Assembly: GCF_000284375.1 (NCBI RefSeq)
Contig: NC_017249.1
Coordinates: 8,549,001 to 8,613,000, forward strand
Source: Bradyrhizobium japonicum USDA 6
Lineage (GTDB): Bacteria; Pseudomonadota; Alphaproteobacteria; Rhizobiales; Xanthobacteraceae
Direction: 5' to 3'
DNA length: 64,000 nucleotides
Below are positions 46,110-54,337 of the stretch, piece by piece. The translations under genes and the position numbers were made by a program. The notes under the pieces are model-generated. The model was not told the DNA's origin and did no database searches. It saw nothing but the letters and a program-made list of their open reading frames with translations. Position 1 is the stretch's first letter, and every line of letters begins with the position of its first letter.

Positions 46110-46994
46110 TTACCCCATCAGCTCTTTTGCTGGAATCGCGGACTGAGACGAGGCATAGGCGCCTGAAATGAGCTTGTAACAACAACATGCCCTTTTCTCG
46201 AGGCACTTGGGTTCATCAATCTCCAAGACACCGCGCATCTTGCGGATCAGCCCTCGTTCTTCGAATCGGCTTAGAGTCTGCGTCACCCCAGCGCGACGAA
46301 GTCCCAAGACAGACGAAAGGTAGTCATGGGTAACTGGCAGCACACGAACGTCAGCAGCATCACTCGCCAAACAAAGCCAGCTCGCGAGCCTCTGTTCACG
46401 ATCGTGCCGAACCCCGCACAATCCTGTCTGAACGCACTGAAATGTCAGCGCTTGAACGTACTCAAAGAGATGCTCTCGGATCTCAGGACGCTCTTCTACT
46501 AGCCGGCGCAATTCCTCAACACGGATCCTGTACGCGCTTCCGGGAAAGAACACCACAGATTGATGCGTCGAAAGATGTCCTCCCCACAAGAACGAAGCAC
46601 CGACCACACCCCGATATCCTATGACGGCCGTTTCAAGCATGCTCCCCGCCGCGACAACCCTTAGCGAGACGAGGCCCGACTCCACGAAGTAGACGTGCTC
46701 TACATGCCTTTTCGGCTCTTGCAGAACCATACGCTCTTTCAGGACGATCGGCTCAAGGCACTCCCCCAATGCCGCGAGGCCGTCCGGAGAAATTCTGGAC
46801 AGGATAGCATTTCTGACAGGGGGCCGCGTATTAGGTCGCAGGCTATCGAGCCGACGAAGCGTCGGCTGTGTGCCGGTAACTCCTGCGAGAGCGGGGTCAC
46901 CCGAGCTGTCCCGCGGTTCAAGGACGGCTGGCACCCGATTGGTCATAGTGCAGTGCGTCCTCATAGCGTGGATATCTGCTGGAAACGTAGCCAA
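46110..46994 (-). CDS. Crp/Fnr-family transcriptional regulator
   Basis: Up to 294 residues from ATG 46994; internal Met at residue 17 (MTNRVPAVL) is another possible start, and the first 55 residues are unlike the family. Residues about 60-185 form the cyclic-nucleotide-binding-like beta roll (EPIVLKERMVLQEPKRHVEH, VYFVESGLVSLRVVAAGSML). Residues 210-265 form the winged helix-turn-helix (THDYLSSVLGLRRAGVTQTL, RFEERGLIRKMRGVLEI). The typical N-terminal Fnr cysteines for an iron-sulfur cluster are absent; cysteines lie at the C-terminus (EKRACCCYKL). This type of regulator is abundant in Bradyrhizobium and often controls stress or nutrient genes. The effector is unknown. Confidence 0.85.
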   Translation of the reverse strand: MATFPADIHAMRTHCTMTNRVPAVLEPRDSSGDPALAGVTGTQPTLRRLDSLRPNTRPPVRNAILSRISPDGLAALGECLEPIVLKERMVLQEPKRHVEHVYFVESGLVSLRVVAAGSMLETAVIGYRGVVGASFLWGGHLSTHQSVVFFPGSAYRIRVEELRRLVEERPEIREHLFEYVQALTFQCVQTGLCGVRHDREQRLASWLCLASDAADVRVLPVTHDYLSSVLGLRRAGVTQTLSRFEERGLIRKMRGVLEIDEPKCLEKRACCCYKLISGAYASSQSAIPAKELMG

Positions 46995-47610
46995 ATACCC
47001 ATACGGATTCCTGCAATGTGCAGCGCGTTGAGCACAAATCCGGCCTTAAGACGGCGTCTTTGACGAATTTCAACGCCTGACGGGGACCGACCGGGGTGTG
47101 GAGCAACTCGCCTTGGACTCGTCGGCGCCGGAACGCCGTCAGACCAGCGCGCCACGCTGTTACCGCCTGGCCGGGGATTGCGAAGTCCGTTGCGTGAGAC
47201 GAACACAGCACCACTAAGGCAACCGCGCCTCGCCAGAGAACATTTCAGATGTCAGGCGAGAGTTTAGTCATGCTCCCTCTATGCCGAAATTCATTGTGAC
47301 CCACACGAGTTTTGCACTGATGATCTCAAGACAATTAATCAACCTTTTCAACCGCTGATGCCATGAGGGAGCACCGTTTGTCTCGCCGCAGGGACACCTG
47401 GCGACGACTGGCAGTCCCCTCGCACCGCCAAAGCGCAAACATGCTGCGTGGACACAGCCGGCCGCCTGCCTCGCGTCAGTTTTCCTCTAATAATGATTGG
47501 AACCGAGGCGCAAAATAAAGATCAATCTGTCATAAGTGTCGCTAGTCCCGGGCTCCGGCGGTCCGCGGTAAGGTCGCATTTTTATAGAATTTAGCTTCAG
47601 TGAGGTCGGA
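46995..47610. other. Intergenic region between Crp/Fnr regulator and cupredoxin
   Basis: About 616 bp between divergent genes. The first 200 bp hold antisense-like frames with no support. The part from 47260 is AT-richer and contains half-sites resembling Crp/Fnr boxes (TTAATCAAC near 47335, AAGATCAATC near 47518), but no full TTGAT-N4-ATCAA palindrome. It carries the promoters of both genes. Confidence 0.4.
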
Positions 47611-47970
47611 ATGAGAGAAAGGCTAATACCTTCACGCACAGGCAAGTTCGGTTTTCAGATGATAGCCGCAATAGTGGGAGGGCTCCTCGCTGGAGCCGCT
47701 CTAGGCGCCACCCCCTATGTAATTTCGCAAAAGGACCGAGAATTCAGACCCCAAGAAATCGTAATAAAGCGCGGCGAGACCCTACGGTTTATCAACGATG
47801 ACGGTGAGCTCATGCACCACACCTATTTGAGCTCAGACACCTTCGAGTTCGATTCTGGCGATCAACAGCCAGGCAGCCAATTCGACGTCGTCTTTTCTGT
47901 GGCTGGTGATTACACTGTGTTGTGCGGCATTCATCCCAAGATGAAGCTTGGCGTGCACGTCAAAAAGTAG
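47611..47970 (+). CDS. Exported cupredoxin (plastocyanin/azurin-like blue copper protein)
   Basis: A 119-residue protein from ATG 47611 behind TGAGGTCGG. Residues 12-33 form a signal or anchor (FGFQMIAAIVGGLLAGAALG). The mature domain is a small cupredoxin with type-1 copper ligands: a histidine in ELMHHTYLSS (His69 or His70), Cys105 and His108 in LCGIHPKMKL, and Met111. EFRPQEIVIKRGETLRFIN and QFDVVFSVAGDYTV are typical strands of the fold. It would carry electrons in the periplasm. A di-haem peroxidase lies 1.5 kb downstream on the other strand, a natural partner. It converges with the membrane-protein gene, 4 bp apart. Confidence 0.85.
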   Translation: MRERLIPSRTGKFGFQMIAAIVGGLLAGAALGATPYVISQKDREFRPQEIVIKRGETLRFINDDGELMHHTYLSSDTFEFDSGDQQPGSQFDVVFSVAGDYTVLCGIHPKMKLGVHVKK

Positions 47971-47974
47971 GGCC

Positions 47975-49036
47975 CTACAGAATTGAGGTGTTGAAGATCG
48001 CTGCATGACCGACATAGTAGGCGAACAGCGTAACCGTCAACGCCGCACATAGTCCGGCCGGAGCGAGCCAGGGAGCGCGATAGTCGGCTTCCCTCGGCTG
48101 ATTATCGGAAAGTATCGCGACCAGTACGACGATGATCGCCGAGTGCCCGATCACATCAAGCTTGCCAAATTCGAAGCACGCGCTGATGAACATTCCAAGC
48201 AGTATGGCAGCCGCAACGCGCCGGACCAAGGGCGTCCAAGCTAGGGCAAACGCGAGCGTGAATTCGATCATGCCAGCGGCGCGCATATAGAACTCACTAT
48301 CGAACCCGAGCGTCATGCCGGGGTGCTCGATCAGAAGTGGGAAGCTCCATTCCGGGTAGGCCCACTTTTCCACCGAAGCCCACATCAACGTGACGGCGGT
48401 TGCGTAGCGCACGACATCGAGTGGCGGAACGCCGAACAGATCTTTTTGCAAGCCAGCGAGGGCGAGGTAGGCCGCAAGGCCCAAAAAGATCGGATAATCG
48501 GCCAGATGAAACGTGCCGTAATCTCGAACGGCGAGCCCGAACAGAACGACAATTCCCGCCGCGGAGAAGGGCATCGTGCGGCGCGACAGCAGGCCTGCTG
48601 CGATGGCGAGTTGCAAAGGCCCAACCATTGACGAAGTCGTTTTCAATTCCGGGGTCAGCAAGATACCGCCCACCGCCCAAAGCGAGATGAAGAAAAATCC
48701 GCAGACAGCCCGGATGATTTCCTCAGTGAGTAGTCGCAATCCGTCCGTGAAGCGGTTGAGGGAGCGGGCCGCCAGCTCACCCAAAGACGTCCGTTCAACC
48801 ATGCAGCCGGAAAAAAACCAGAGCAGGGCAAGAGCCAACAGCAGTTCAAAATCCTGGCACAGTACGTTTTCGAGGCTTCGGGGCTGGCCGGCAGCGTCAT
48901 AGGCACAGAACCATTTGACATGGGCACTGGCACCTTGTGTCCCCAAGAACCAGAAAGAAAGTGCCACGATGGACCTTGCAAAAAGGGAGCTTCTCCGGAA
49001 TGCCGCAAAGGCATCCCGCGTCGGAGACCTGAACAT
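47975..49036 (-). CDS. Polytopic membrane protein of unknown function (DoxX-like organisation possible)
   Basis: A 353-residue membrane protein from ATG 49036 with an AAAGGGG ribosome site. It has about eight hydrophobic helices: SIVALSFWFLGTQGA (possible signal, followed by AHVKWFCAYD), LLLALALLWFFSGCMV, FFFISLWAVGGILL, LQLAIAAGLLS, MPFSAAGIVVLFGLAV, YPIFLGLAAYLALA, MIEFTLAFALAWTPLVRRVA and VIGHSAIIVVLVAILS. The Trp-Ala-Ser-Val-Glu-Lys segment (LMWASVEKWAYPEWSFPLL) and a following Glu in a helix recall DoxX/terminal quinol-oxidase-like proteins, but I would not assign this firmly. It is upstream of the cytochrome peroxidase region in the same direction. Confidence 0.7.
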   Translation of the reverse strand: MFRSPTRDAFAAFRRSSLFARSIVALSFWFLGTQGASAHVKWFCAYDAAGQPRSLENVLCQDFELLLALALLWFFSGCMVERTSLGELAARSLNRFTDGLRLLTEEIIRAVCGFFFISLWAVGGILLTPELKTTSSMVGPLQLAIAAGLLSRRTMPFSAAGIVVLFGLAVRDYGTFHLADYPIFLGLAAYLALAGLQKDLFGVPPLDVVRYATAVTLMWASVEKWAYPEWSFPLLIEHPGMTLGFDSEFYMRAAGMIEFTLAFALAWTPLVRRVAAAILLGMFISACFEFGKLDVIGHSAIIVVLVAILSDNQPREADYRAPWLAPAGLCAALTVTLFAYYVGHAAIFNTSIL

Positions 49037-49474
49037 AAAAAACCACCCCTTTTGGAAAAGCGCCCGCCTCTGACGATTTGTTCAACTTAGCACAAATCTT
49101 AAGGATGTGACGGCGCTCGCATCCGAAGGTTGTTTGCTGGGTTAATGGGGACACGCCGGCAAGGATTTGTGCGGCGAGACTATCGCGCACGTCCCTTCAA
49201 TTTTACAGATTTTGACGACGGGCCTTCAATGCAAGTGTCGTACTGAATGTCAGACAAAAAACGGATGTCCGGTGTAGTCCATGTTTGGTGCGTTTCGTAC
49301 GAAGAGGGTGCCAGTCGGCTCTGCGCTGGCCCGCACCGCGATGCGGCTCACAGCATGCAGTGAAACCCTGGAGACGTGGGCGGGCGGTTTCCTCATCCTC
49401 GTGTTGGGCTTGCTGGGAGCGGCATTGCCGCACTTCCCCTGAGAGCCTCCCCGACCGCGCGATCGGGGTACCGG
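49037..49474. other. Intergenic region upstream of the membrane-protein gene
   Basis: About 440 bp between the membrane-protein start and the 3' end of the peroxidase gene, both on the minus strand. Frames found here are short, basic and motif-free. It contains the promoter of the membrane-protein gene; I see no other element. Confidence 0.4.
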
Positions 49475-50497
49475 TCATCGCGCCAACCTGGGAAAAGTCG
49501 TATCCGTCGAGGATGCGGTGAGCGTCTGAAGAAAAGCGATCAGATCCGCCTTTTCGCTTTCCGTCAGAGATAGAGGCTCTATTGAAGGCGAGCGGCTCGG
49601 ACGGTCAATCCCACCCTTGTCATAGAGTTCGATGACCTCTTCGAGGGTTGCGACCGATCCATCATGCATGTAGGGAGCACGCCGCGCGACATCGCGCAGT
49701 GTCGGCGTTTTGAATGCGTACCGCAGCTTTTGCGACGTCGGAAAAAGCCGACCGCGTCCAACGTCGTCGTTCCTTGCGACGCCAATATCGTGAAACGATC
49801 CGTCAGTGAACGATGGTCCACTGTGGCAGTTTGAGCAATGGGCTTTGCCGTTGAAAATCTCAAAGCCGCGTTTTGCCGCGGCGCTGACGGATGTCACGTC
49901 TCCCATGATCCACCGGTCGAATGGCGCTTCGCCAGCCACGATGGTTCGTTCAAAAGTCGCCAACGCGGCTTCGATCCTGGGTCGCGTGATCGCACCGTCC
50001 CCGAATGCGGCTGCGAATGCATCAGCATAGGCCGGGATAGCGGAGAGACGCGCGATCAATTCTGATTCCGTCAAATTCATGTTGGCCCGGCCTGTGATCG
50101 GCCCGAACGTGACGGCTTCGAGAGTCTTGAATTTGCCGTCCCACCCCAACGGTTCGGTGAACGCCACGTCGATCAGGGTCGGCGCACGCAATGGCAGGCC
50201 GCTGGGATCCTCGCCGACCGCACGCGCGAGGCCATCACCCCAGGAAAGCGACGGATTGTGGCACGTTGCGCAGGAACGGGTGCGGGACTTCGAGAGCAGC
50301 GCATCGAAGAAGAGTCTTTCCCCGAGAGCAGCTTTCGGCACCGTGTAGGGATTACGATCGGGAAAAGGGATCGCCGCCGGCCGACGATAGCTGGCGCGCG
50401 CCGTGGCATCCGCTGATGTCTCCGCCGCTGCCGAGGCAAAAGGTTGGCCCAGCGGAAAAAGGGCCGCGAGCAAAGCTAAGCTGACCCAGATCCTCAT
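49475..50497 (-). CDS. Di-haem cytochrome c peroxidase (MauG/CcpA-like), periplasmic
   Basis: A 340-residue exported di-haem protein from ATG 50497 with a GAGGAG ribosome site. The signal peptide covers residues 1-24 (MRIWVSLALLAALFPLGQPF). Two haem-c sites are CATCH (76-80) and CSNCH (221-225). Other family blocks are LGERLFFDALLSKSRTRSCA, SLSWGDGLARAVGEDPSG, RAPTLIDVAFTEPLGWDGKF, and KTPTLRDVARRAPYMHDGSV with the distal methionine region. Length and motifs match bacterial cytochrome c peroxidases that reduce H2O2 with electrons from a periplasmic cupredoxin or cytochrome; MauG relatives instead oxidise protein substrates. The nearby cupredoxin gene is a plausible donor. Confidence 0.92.
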   Translation of the reverse strand: MRIWVSLALLAALFPLGQPFASAAAETSADATARASYRRPAAIPFPDRNPYTVPKAALGERLFFDALLSKSRTRSCATCHNPSLSWGDGLARAVGEDPSGLPLRAPTLIDVAFTEPLGWDGKFKTLEAVTFGPITGRANMNLTESELIARLSAIPAYADAFAAAFGDGAITRPRIEAALATFERTIVAGEAPFDRWIMGDVTSVSAAAKRGFEIFNGKAHCSNCHSGPSFTDGSFHDIGVARNDDVGRGRLFPTSQKLRYAFKTPTLRDVARRAPYMHDGSVATLEEVIELYDKGGIDRPSRSPSIEPLSLTESEKADLIAFLQTLTASSTDTTFPRLAR

Positions 50498-50885
50498 CGG
50501 CTCCTCGACGATATAGTGCTCCTATATGGCAACCCCGGAAAAAAAGCCTTAATAGCAAGTATCGGATGCTGGCGATTAATCGAAATCTCCTTCAGAGAAC
50601 CCTTGCGCCTCCATGACTGGGGCGCGCCAACAATTGATGAAGTGGGCCCGTGTGACATTATAATGGAAGCCCTCGATGAGTTTCATTTCAGAGCGCTCAA
50701 CAAAACCGTAGGCAGGAGCTGCGGCGCGCTGATAGCGCCGTTGATTATGATCGCGCCCGACGATCGGAACCTTTGTGGCTCGGTTGCTAACATGTCGACG
50801 CACCATGTGGATCCTGAACGCATTGAAACCCAACGGCGAGAGCGAACTCAGGACCGAACAACACTCAGGAAAGTCCTGGTTCGTC
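50498..50885. other. Intergenic stretch upstream of the peroxidase gene
   Basis: About 390 bp between the peroxidase start and the end of the GGDEF-EAL gene. Frames here are short and motif-free. It holds the peroxidase promoter. Confidence 0.4.
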
Positions 50886-52610
50886 TTAGCCGGTCATCGC
50901 ACCGCTTAAATGACGTCTCGCGAGGCCGCCTCTCAGATTCAGGATCGTTGATGCGATCTCGGTAGCAGGGACCGGGCGGCTGAATAGGAATCCCTGCGCC
51001 TCGTTGCACCCTTCCGCCCTTATTTGATCCAACTGTTCAATCGTCTCGACCCCCTCCGCCGTTATTGTTATGCCAAGGCTTCTTCCAAGGCTGGTAATGG
51101 CTCTTACGATTAATTTAGATCCATTTGTCGCTGTTGCATCACGGACGAATGACTGATCGATCTTGAGCTTGTCAAAGGGGAAGCTGCGCAGATAGCTCAG
51201 CGAGGAGTATCCAGTACCAAAATCATCTAAGGCGATGCTCAGCCCCTGCGCCTTCAGCTTGTGCAGTGTTGCAACCGTCTCGGCGCTGTTTCCAAGGAGA
51301 ACAGACTCCGTGATTTCCAATTCGAGCCGGTGCGGGGCCAGCGTTGAAGCATCAAGCGCGTTGGCGATAACCTCTGCAAATCTTGGATCCCGAATCTGAG
51401 TCGCCGAGACATTGACGGCAATCTTGAGCTCGCTCGGCCAACCGGCCGCCTGCTCGCAGGCGCGGTTGAGAACCCACTCACCCAGTGGAGTGATGAGACC
51501 GATGTCTTCTGCAATGGGAATGAATTGGTCGGGTGGCACCAGGCCACGCTTCGGATGAGGCCAGCGCAATAATGCTTCGAAGCCGCTGATCCGGTCCATC
51601 CGCAGGTCATAAATGGGTTGATAGAACAGAGTGAACTCGTCCTTGTCCATGGCCTCGCGAAGATCGAGTTCGAGCGCGCGGCGGCTCTGCAAACTTGCGT
51701 CCATCGCCGGCTCGAAAAACCGCCACGTTCCCCTGCCCCCGGCCTTGGATCGGTACAAGGCCATGTCCGCATTTTTCAGGAGCATTTCCCGTGTCATGCC
51801 GTCACCGGGCGCGAGCGCAATTCCGACGCTGCACCCGACGATAACGCGATGCCCATTTAGCTCATAAGGAGCTCCGATACATTCCACCACGCGGCGGGCG
51901 AGACGTTCGGCGTCTGCAGCGTTTTGGACATCAGATTGTATGATCGCAAACTCATCGCCCCCCAACCGGGCGACGGTATCAATCTCGCGGACACACGCGC
52001 TCAGTCGGTCGGCGACCGCGCAAAGCAACCCATCACCCACCGGGTGGCCCAAGGTGTCATTGATCTGTTTGAAATTATCCAGATCCAGGCAGAACACCGC
52101 AAAGCCGGAACCCCGGCCGACCTCCGCGACGGCGTGTTCAATGCGCTCGGCGAACAATGAGCGGTTAGGTAGTCGGGTCAGATCATCATGCCGCGCCATG
52201 AAGGTAATCTGAGATTGGGCTCTCCGTTGTTCGGTCACATCTTCGCAACTGACGAGTAAGCCGCCATCAGAAGTGGAGCGATGGCCAATAGAGATGACGC
52301 GTCCGTCGTTAAGGCGCTGGAGGTAGTTGCCGCTCTCGTGGCGAGGCAAAATTTTCTCCCGCTCCGCCAGCAGATCGGGCACCGTCTGGCCGCCATGACT
52401 TCCAGCCGCAACACTCAGACCGAACACTTCCTCGAAAGTCATGCCCGGAGCAACGAGCTCAGGCGAAAGATCAAAGATCTCACAGAAGCGTCGGTTTACG
52501 ACCTGCAGCCGTGCCTCGCTATCGTAGAGGCAGAGGCCCTGAGACATGTGTGACAGCGCCGCATCCAGTCTCAGATTCGTCGCATGCAACTCGGCTTCCT
52601 GACGCTTCAA
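50886..52610 (-). CDS. PAS-GGDEF-EAL cyclic-di-GMP enzyme, C-terminal part of a frameshifted gene
   Basis: Reads 574 residues: a PAS domain at about 10-130 (ALSHMSQGLCLYDSEARLQV), a GGDEF diguanylate cyclase at 135-300 with intact GGDEF (217-221) and an allosteric I-site RxxD (REID, 208-211) exactly five residues before it, and an EAL phosphodiesterase from 310 on. The EAL catalytic motifs are complete (GFEALLRW, EITESVLL, DDFGTGYSSL, KIDQSFVR, AEGVE). Both domains look active, so the net effect on cyclic-di-GMP depends on regulation. The frame before the ATG continues upstream as VILVYSDITSLKRQ, showing this is the end of a larger protein that also includes the HAMP-PAS part encoded at 52607-53827. 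As read it is separated from its sensor by a single-base shift at 52642-52646. Confidence 0.85.
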   Translation of the reverse strand: MKRQEAELHATNLRLDAALSHMSQGLCLYDSEARLQVVNRRFCEIFDLSPELVAPGMTFEEVFGLSVAAGSHGGQTVPDLLAEREKILPRHESGNYLQRLNDGRVISIGHRSTSDGGLLVSCEDVTEQRRAQSQITFMARHDDLTRLPNRSLFAERIEHAVAEVGRGSGFAVFCLDLDNFKQINDTLGHPVGDGLLCAVADRLSACVREIDTVARLGGDEFAIIQSDVQNAADAERLARRVVECIGAPYELNGHRVIVGCSVGIALAPGDGMTREMLLKNADMALYRSKAGGRGTWRFFEPAMDASLQSRRALELDLREAMDKDEFTLFYQPIYDLRMDRISGFEALLRWPHPKRGLVPPDQFIPIAEDIGLITPLGEWVLNRACEQAAGWPSELKIAVNVSATQIRDPRFAEVIANALDASTLAPHRLELEITESVLLGNSAETVATLHKLKAQGLSIALDDFGTGYSSLSYLRSFPFDKLKIDQSFVRDATATNGSKLIVRAITSLGRSLGITITAEGVETIEQLDQIRAEGCNEAQGFLFSRPVPATEIASTILNLRGGLARRHLSGAMTG

Positions 52611-53827
52611 GCTGGTGATATCGCTATAAACGAGGATAACTCCCCCTCTTGGGTCGGACTGCGGCTAACTCGCAGCCACCGTCCATCTGGGAGTCGGGCT
52701 TCGCTCGCCGATCCTTCGACGTCGCGAGAGACCTTTCGTTGAGTGATTTCGGCTCCGGTTGATTCATCGCTTGGCACCTGCTCTACTCGAAAAGGATCCG
52801 GATGAACAAGCTGCGAAGAGCAGCCGATGAATTCGCTGGCTCGGGAATTGACCAATGCTATCTGTCCGCTCGCGTCCAGGAGCACGATGCCTTCTCGAGA
52901 ATTTTCAAGCGCATCGGAAAGCCGCGCTTGCGCGGAGCGACGTTGCGCCACCTCTCGGTCGACCATCTTCCTGATGTTGTCCCGCATCTTCCTCATGGCC
53001 GCGAGTAGCGAACCCAACTCGTCACTGCTGCCTCTGGGAATGTCCGCGTTCAAGTCGCCATCGGCAATACTCCTTGCCGCTTTCGACGCAATGGCGACAG
53101 GCCCGATAATCCGCCGTGCCAGCAACCACGAAAAAAGCCCGGACAGAAGGAGCGCAACGGTCAGCGCCACCACATTCAGTTGCAGATCCCGTTTGATCGC
53201 GGCAAGGGCTCGCTGACGGAATAGAAAACCATCCCCGGCCGTATAGTTCACCAGCAATTCAATCTGCTGATTTACGACGTTTGAGAGCTGGTCAACGTCA
53301 TCGATTTCCCGAGCGCTCGCTTCATTATTCCCGGTGCCATCAGCTTGAAAGCGACGGCGATGAATCGCGACCCAGGCGTTTGCAGCTTCTTTAACTTTTG
53401 CGGCTGCCTTCGCAGCTCGCGCTGATTGCGACCTTTCAGCCGCAATAGTGACATCTTCCGAAAGCGTCTTCGCCAGCTTGTCGATTTCATCATCTAGTCG
53501 AGGACGGGCCGACGGCTGCCTTGTGACGTGTGAAGATGCCACGCGCATCGCGGCAAAATCGGCACCAGCCGCACGTGCGTAGTTGATCGACATCAAGGAC
53601 TCATCGAAAGTCCGCGCAACCAGGTCGCCTGCGTGCCGGATACCAAGGACGGAATACCCTCCGAGGCTCACTGCGATCGCGCTCATCGCAAGACAAAAGC
53701 ACAAGATCGCAATTCGGATCGACCCTCGAGCCGAGACAAAGCGGGAGAAACAGGCCGTCACGGACTGAAATGCCTCAAGGACCACTTTCGATTGATTGGC
53801 AAATCTGCCGACGACCAAAAGACTCAT
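52607..53827 (-). CDS. Membrane sensor part (TM-HAMP-PAS) of the same frameshifted GGDEF-EAL gene
   Basis: From ATG 53827 (MSLLVVGRFANQSKVVLEAF) about 406 residues; an ATG further upstream at 53989 is in frame but its first 54 residues do not look like a membrane-sensor start. A transmembrane helix (IRIAILCFCLAMSAIAVSLG), a periplasmic helical domain of about 150 residues, and a second helix (VVALTVALLLSGLFSWLLA) precede a HAMP domain (IASKAARSIADGDLNADIPR). A PAS domain follows (ALENSREGIVLLDASGQIAL). The frame stops at 52607 after SSFIAISPA. Shifting by one base in a five-C run (plus strand 52642-52646) restores the expected sequence VILVYSDITSLKRQ into the downstream GGDEF-EAL part. The intact protein would be about 980 residues. 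Confidence 0.75.
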   Translation of the reverse strand: MSLLVVGRFANQSKVVLEAFQSVTACFSRFVSARGSIRIAILCFCLAMSAIAVSLGGYSVLGIRHAGDLVARTFDESLMSINYARAAGADFAAMRVASSHVTRQPSARPRLDDEIDKLAKTLSEDVTIAAERSQSARAAKAAAKVKEAANAWVAIHRRRFQADGTGNNEASAREIDDVDQLSNVVNQQIELLVNYTAGDGFLFRQRALAAIKRDLQLNVVALTVALLLSGLFSWLLARRIIGPVAIASKAARSIADGDLNADIPRGSSDELGSLLAAMRKMRDNIRKMVDREVAQRRSAQARLSDALENSREGIVLLDASGQIALVNSRASEFIGCSSQLVHPDPFRVEQVPSDESTGAEITQRKVSRDVEGSASEARLPDGRWLRVSRSPTQEGELSSFIAISPA

Positions 53828-54005
53828 CCAGGTGTCTTTCGCTAAAACAAGAATTTCCGAGCAGCAGCATCGAGACGATCCGTTCACCCCCTCGCCGCAC
53901 CAATTCTCAAGTTCCGCCGAATTCAGAGAACTAGCTCGCCTCTGACTAGAGCTGTTCTTGCACATGCGGTGGAGAAAAGAGGTCGCCAAGGGAGGCGGCT
54001 TTTGA

Positions 54006-54167
54006 TTATTTCAGAGAGCTGCTGATCGAAGCGAATTTCGTATTGAGTTTAGTGCCTAGCCCATTCACGACCGCGATGATTGCAAGCGAAATACCCGCCG
54101 CTATCAGCCCATATTCTATGGCAGTAGCCCCGGACTCATCGCGTAAAAAGTGTACTAGCGTTTTCAC
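54006..54167 (-). CDS. Flp/Fap-type pilin component
   Basis: A 53-residue Flp pilin from GTG 54167 with AAGG upstream. The sequence carries the diagnostic block: LVHFLRDESGATAIEYGLIA followed by AAGISLAIIAVVNGLG and KLNTKFASISSSLK. The conserved glutamate and tyrosine of the prepilin cleavage and methylation region are both present (AIEYGLIA), and the hydrophobic segment is of Flp length. Flp pilins form tight-adherence (Tad) pili. No other tad/cpa genes are seen nearby, so this is a solitary copy, as is common in Bradyrhizobium. Confidence 0.9.
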   Translation of the reverse strand: MKTLVHFLRDESGATAIEYGLIAAGISLAIIAVVNGLGTKLNTKFASISSSLK

Positions 54168-54266
54168 GGTGCGTGCCCTTCTAAGATCTAACGCTCGGGA
54201 TTTACCGGCAATTTGTTAAAGCCGGCAGAATCTCATTCGAGAATCCGTTTGGTGTGGCGCCAAAAC

Positions 54267-54285
54267 TTTGTACGGAACGTACAAA
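54267..54285. promoter_or_regulatory. Dyad TTTGTAC-N5-GTACAAA upstream of the Flp pilin gene
   Basis: A perfect 7-bp inverted repeat with a five-base spacer (TTTGTACGGAACGTACAAA), about 100 bp upstream of the pilin start. A near-identical dyad occurs at 56675-56693. The symmetry suggests a dimeric repressor or activator site; the protein is unknown. Confidence 0.45.
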
Positions 54286-54337
54286 TACGCGCACACTTTG
54301 CAAAGTCGCGGTGAACCTCTCGTCGTCCAGTTACTAG

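Noticed and set aside
47320..47345. Possible Fnr-type box in the region between regulator and cupredoxin
   Set aside because: Only half-sites are present; no complete TTGAT-N4-ATCAA palindrome.
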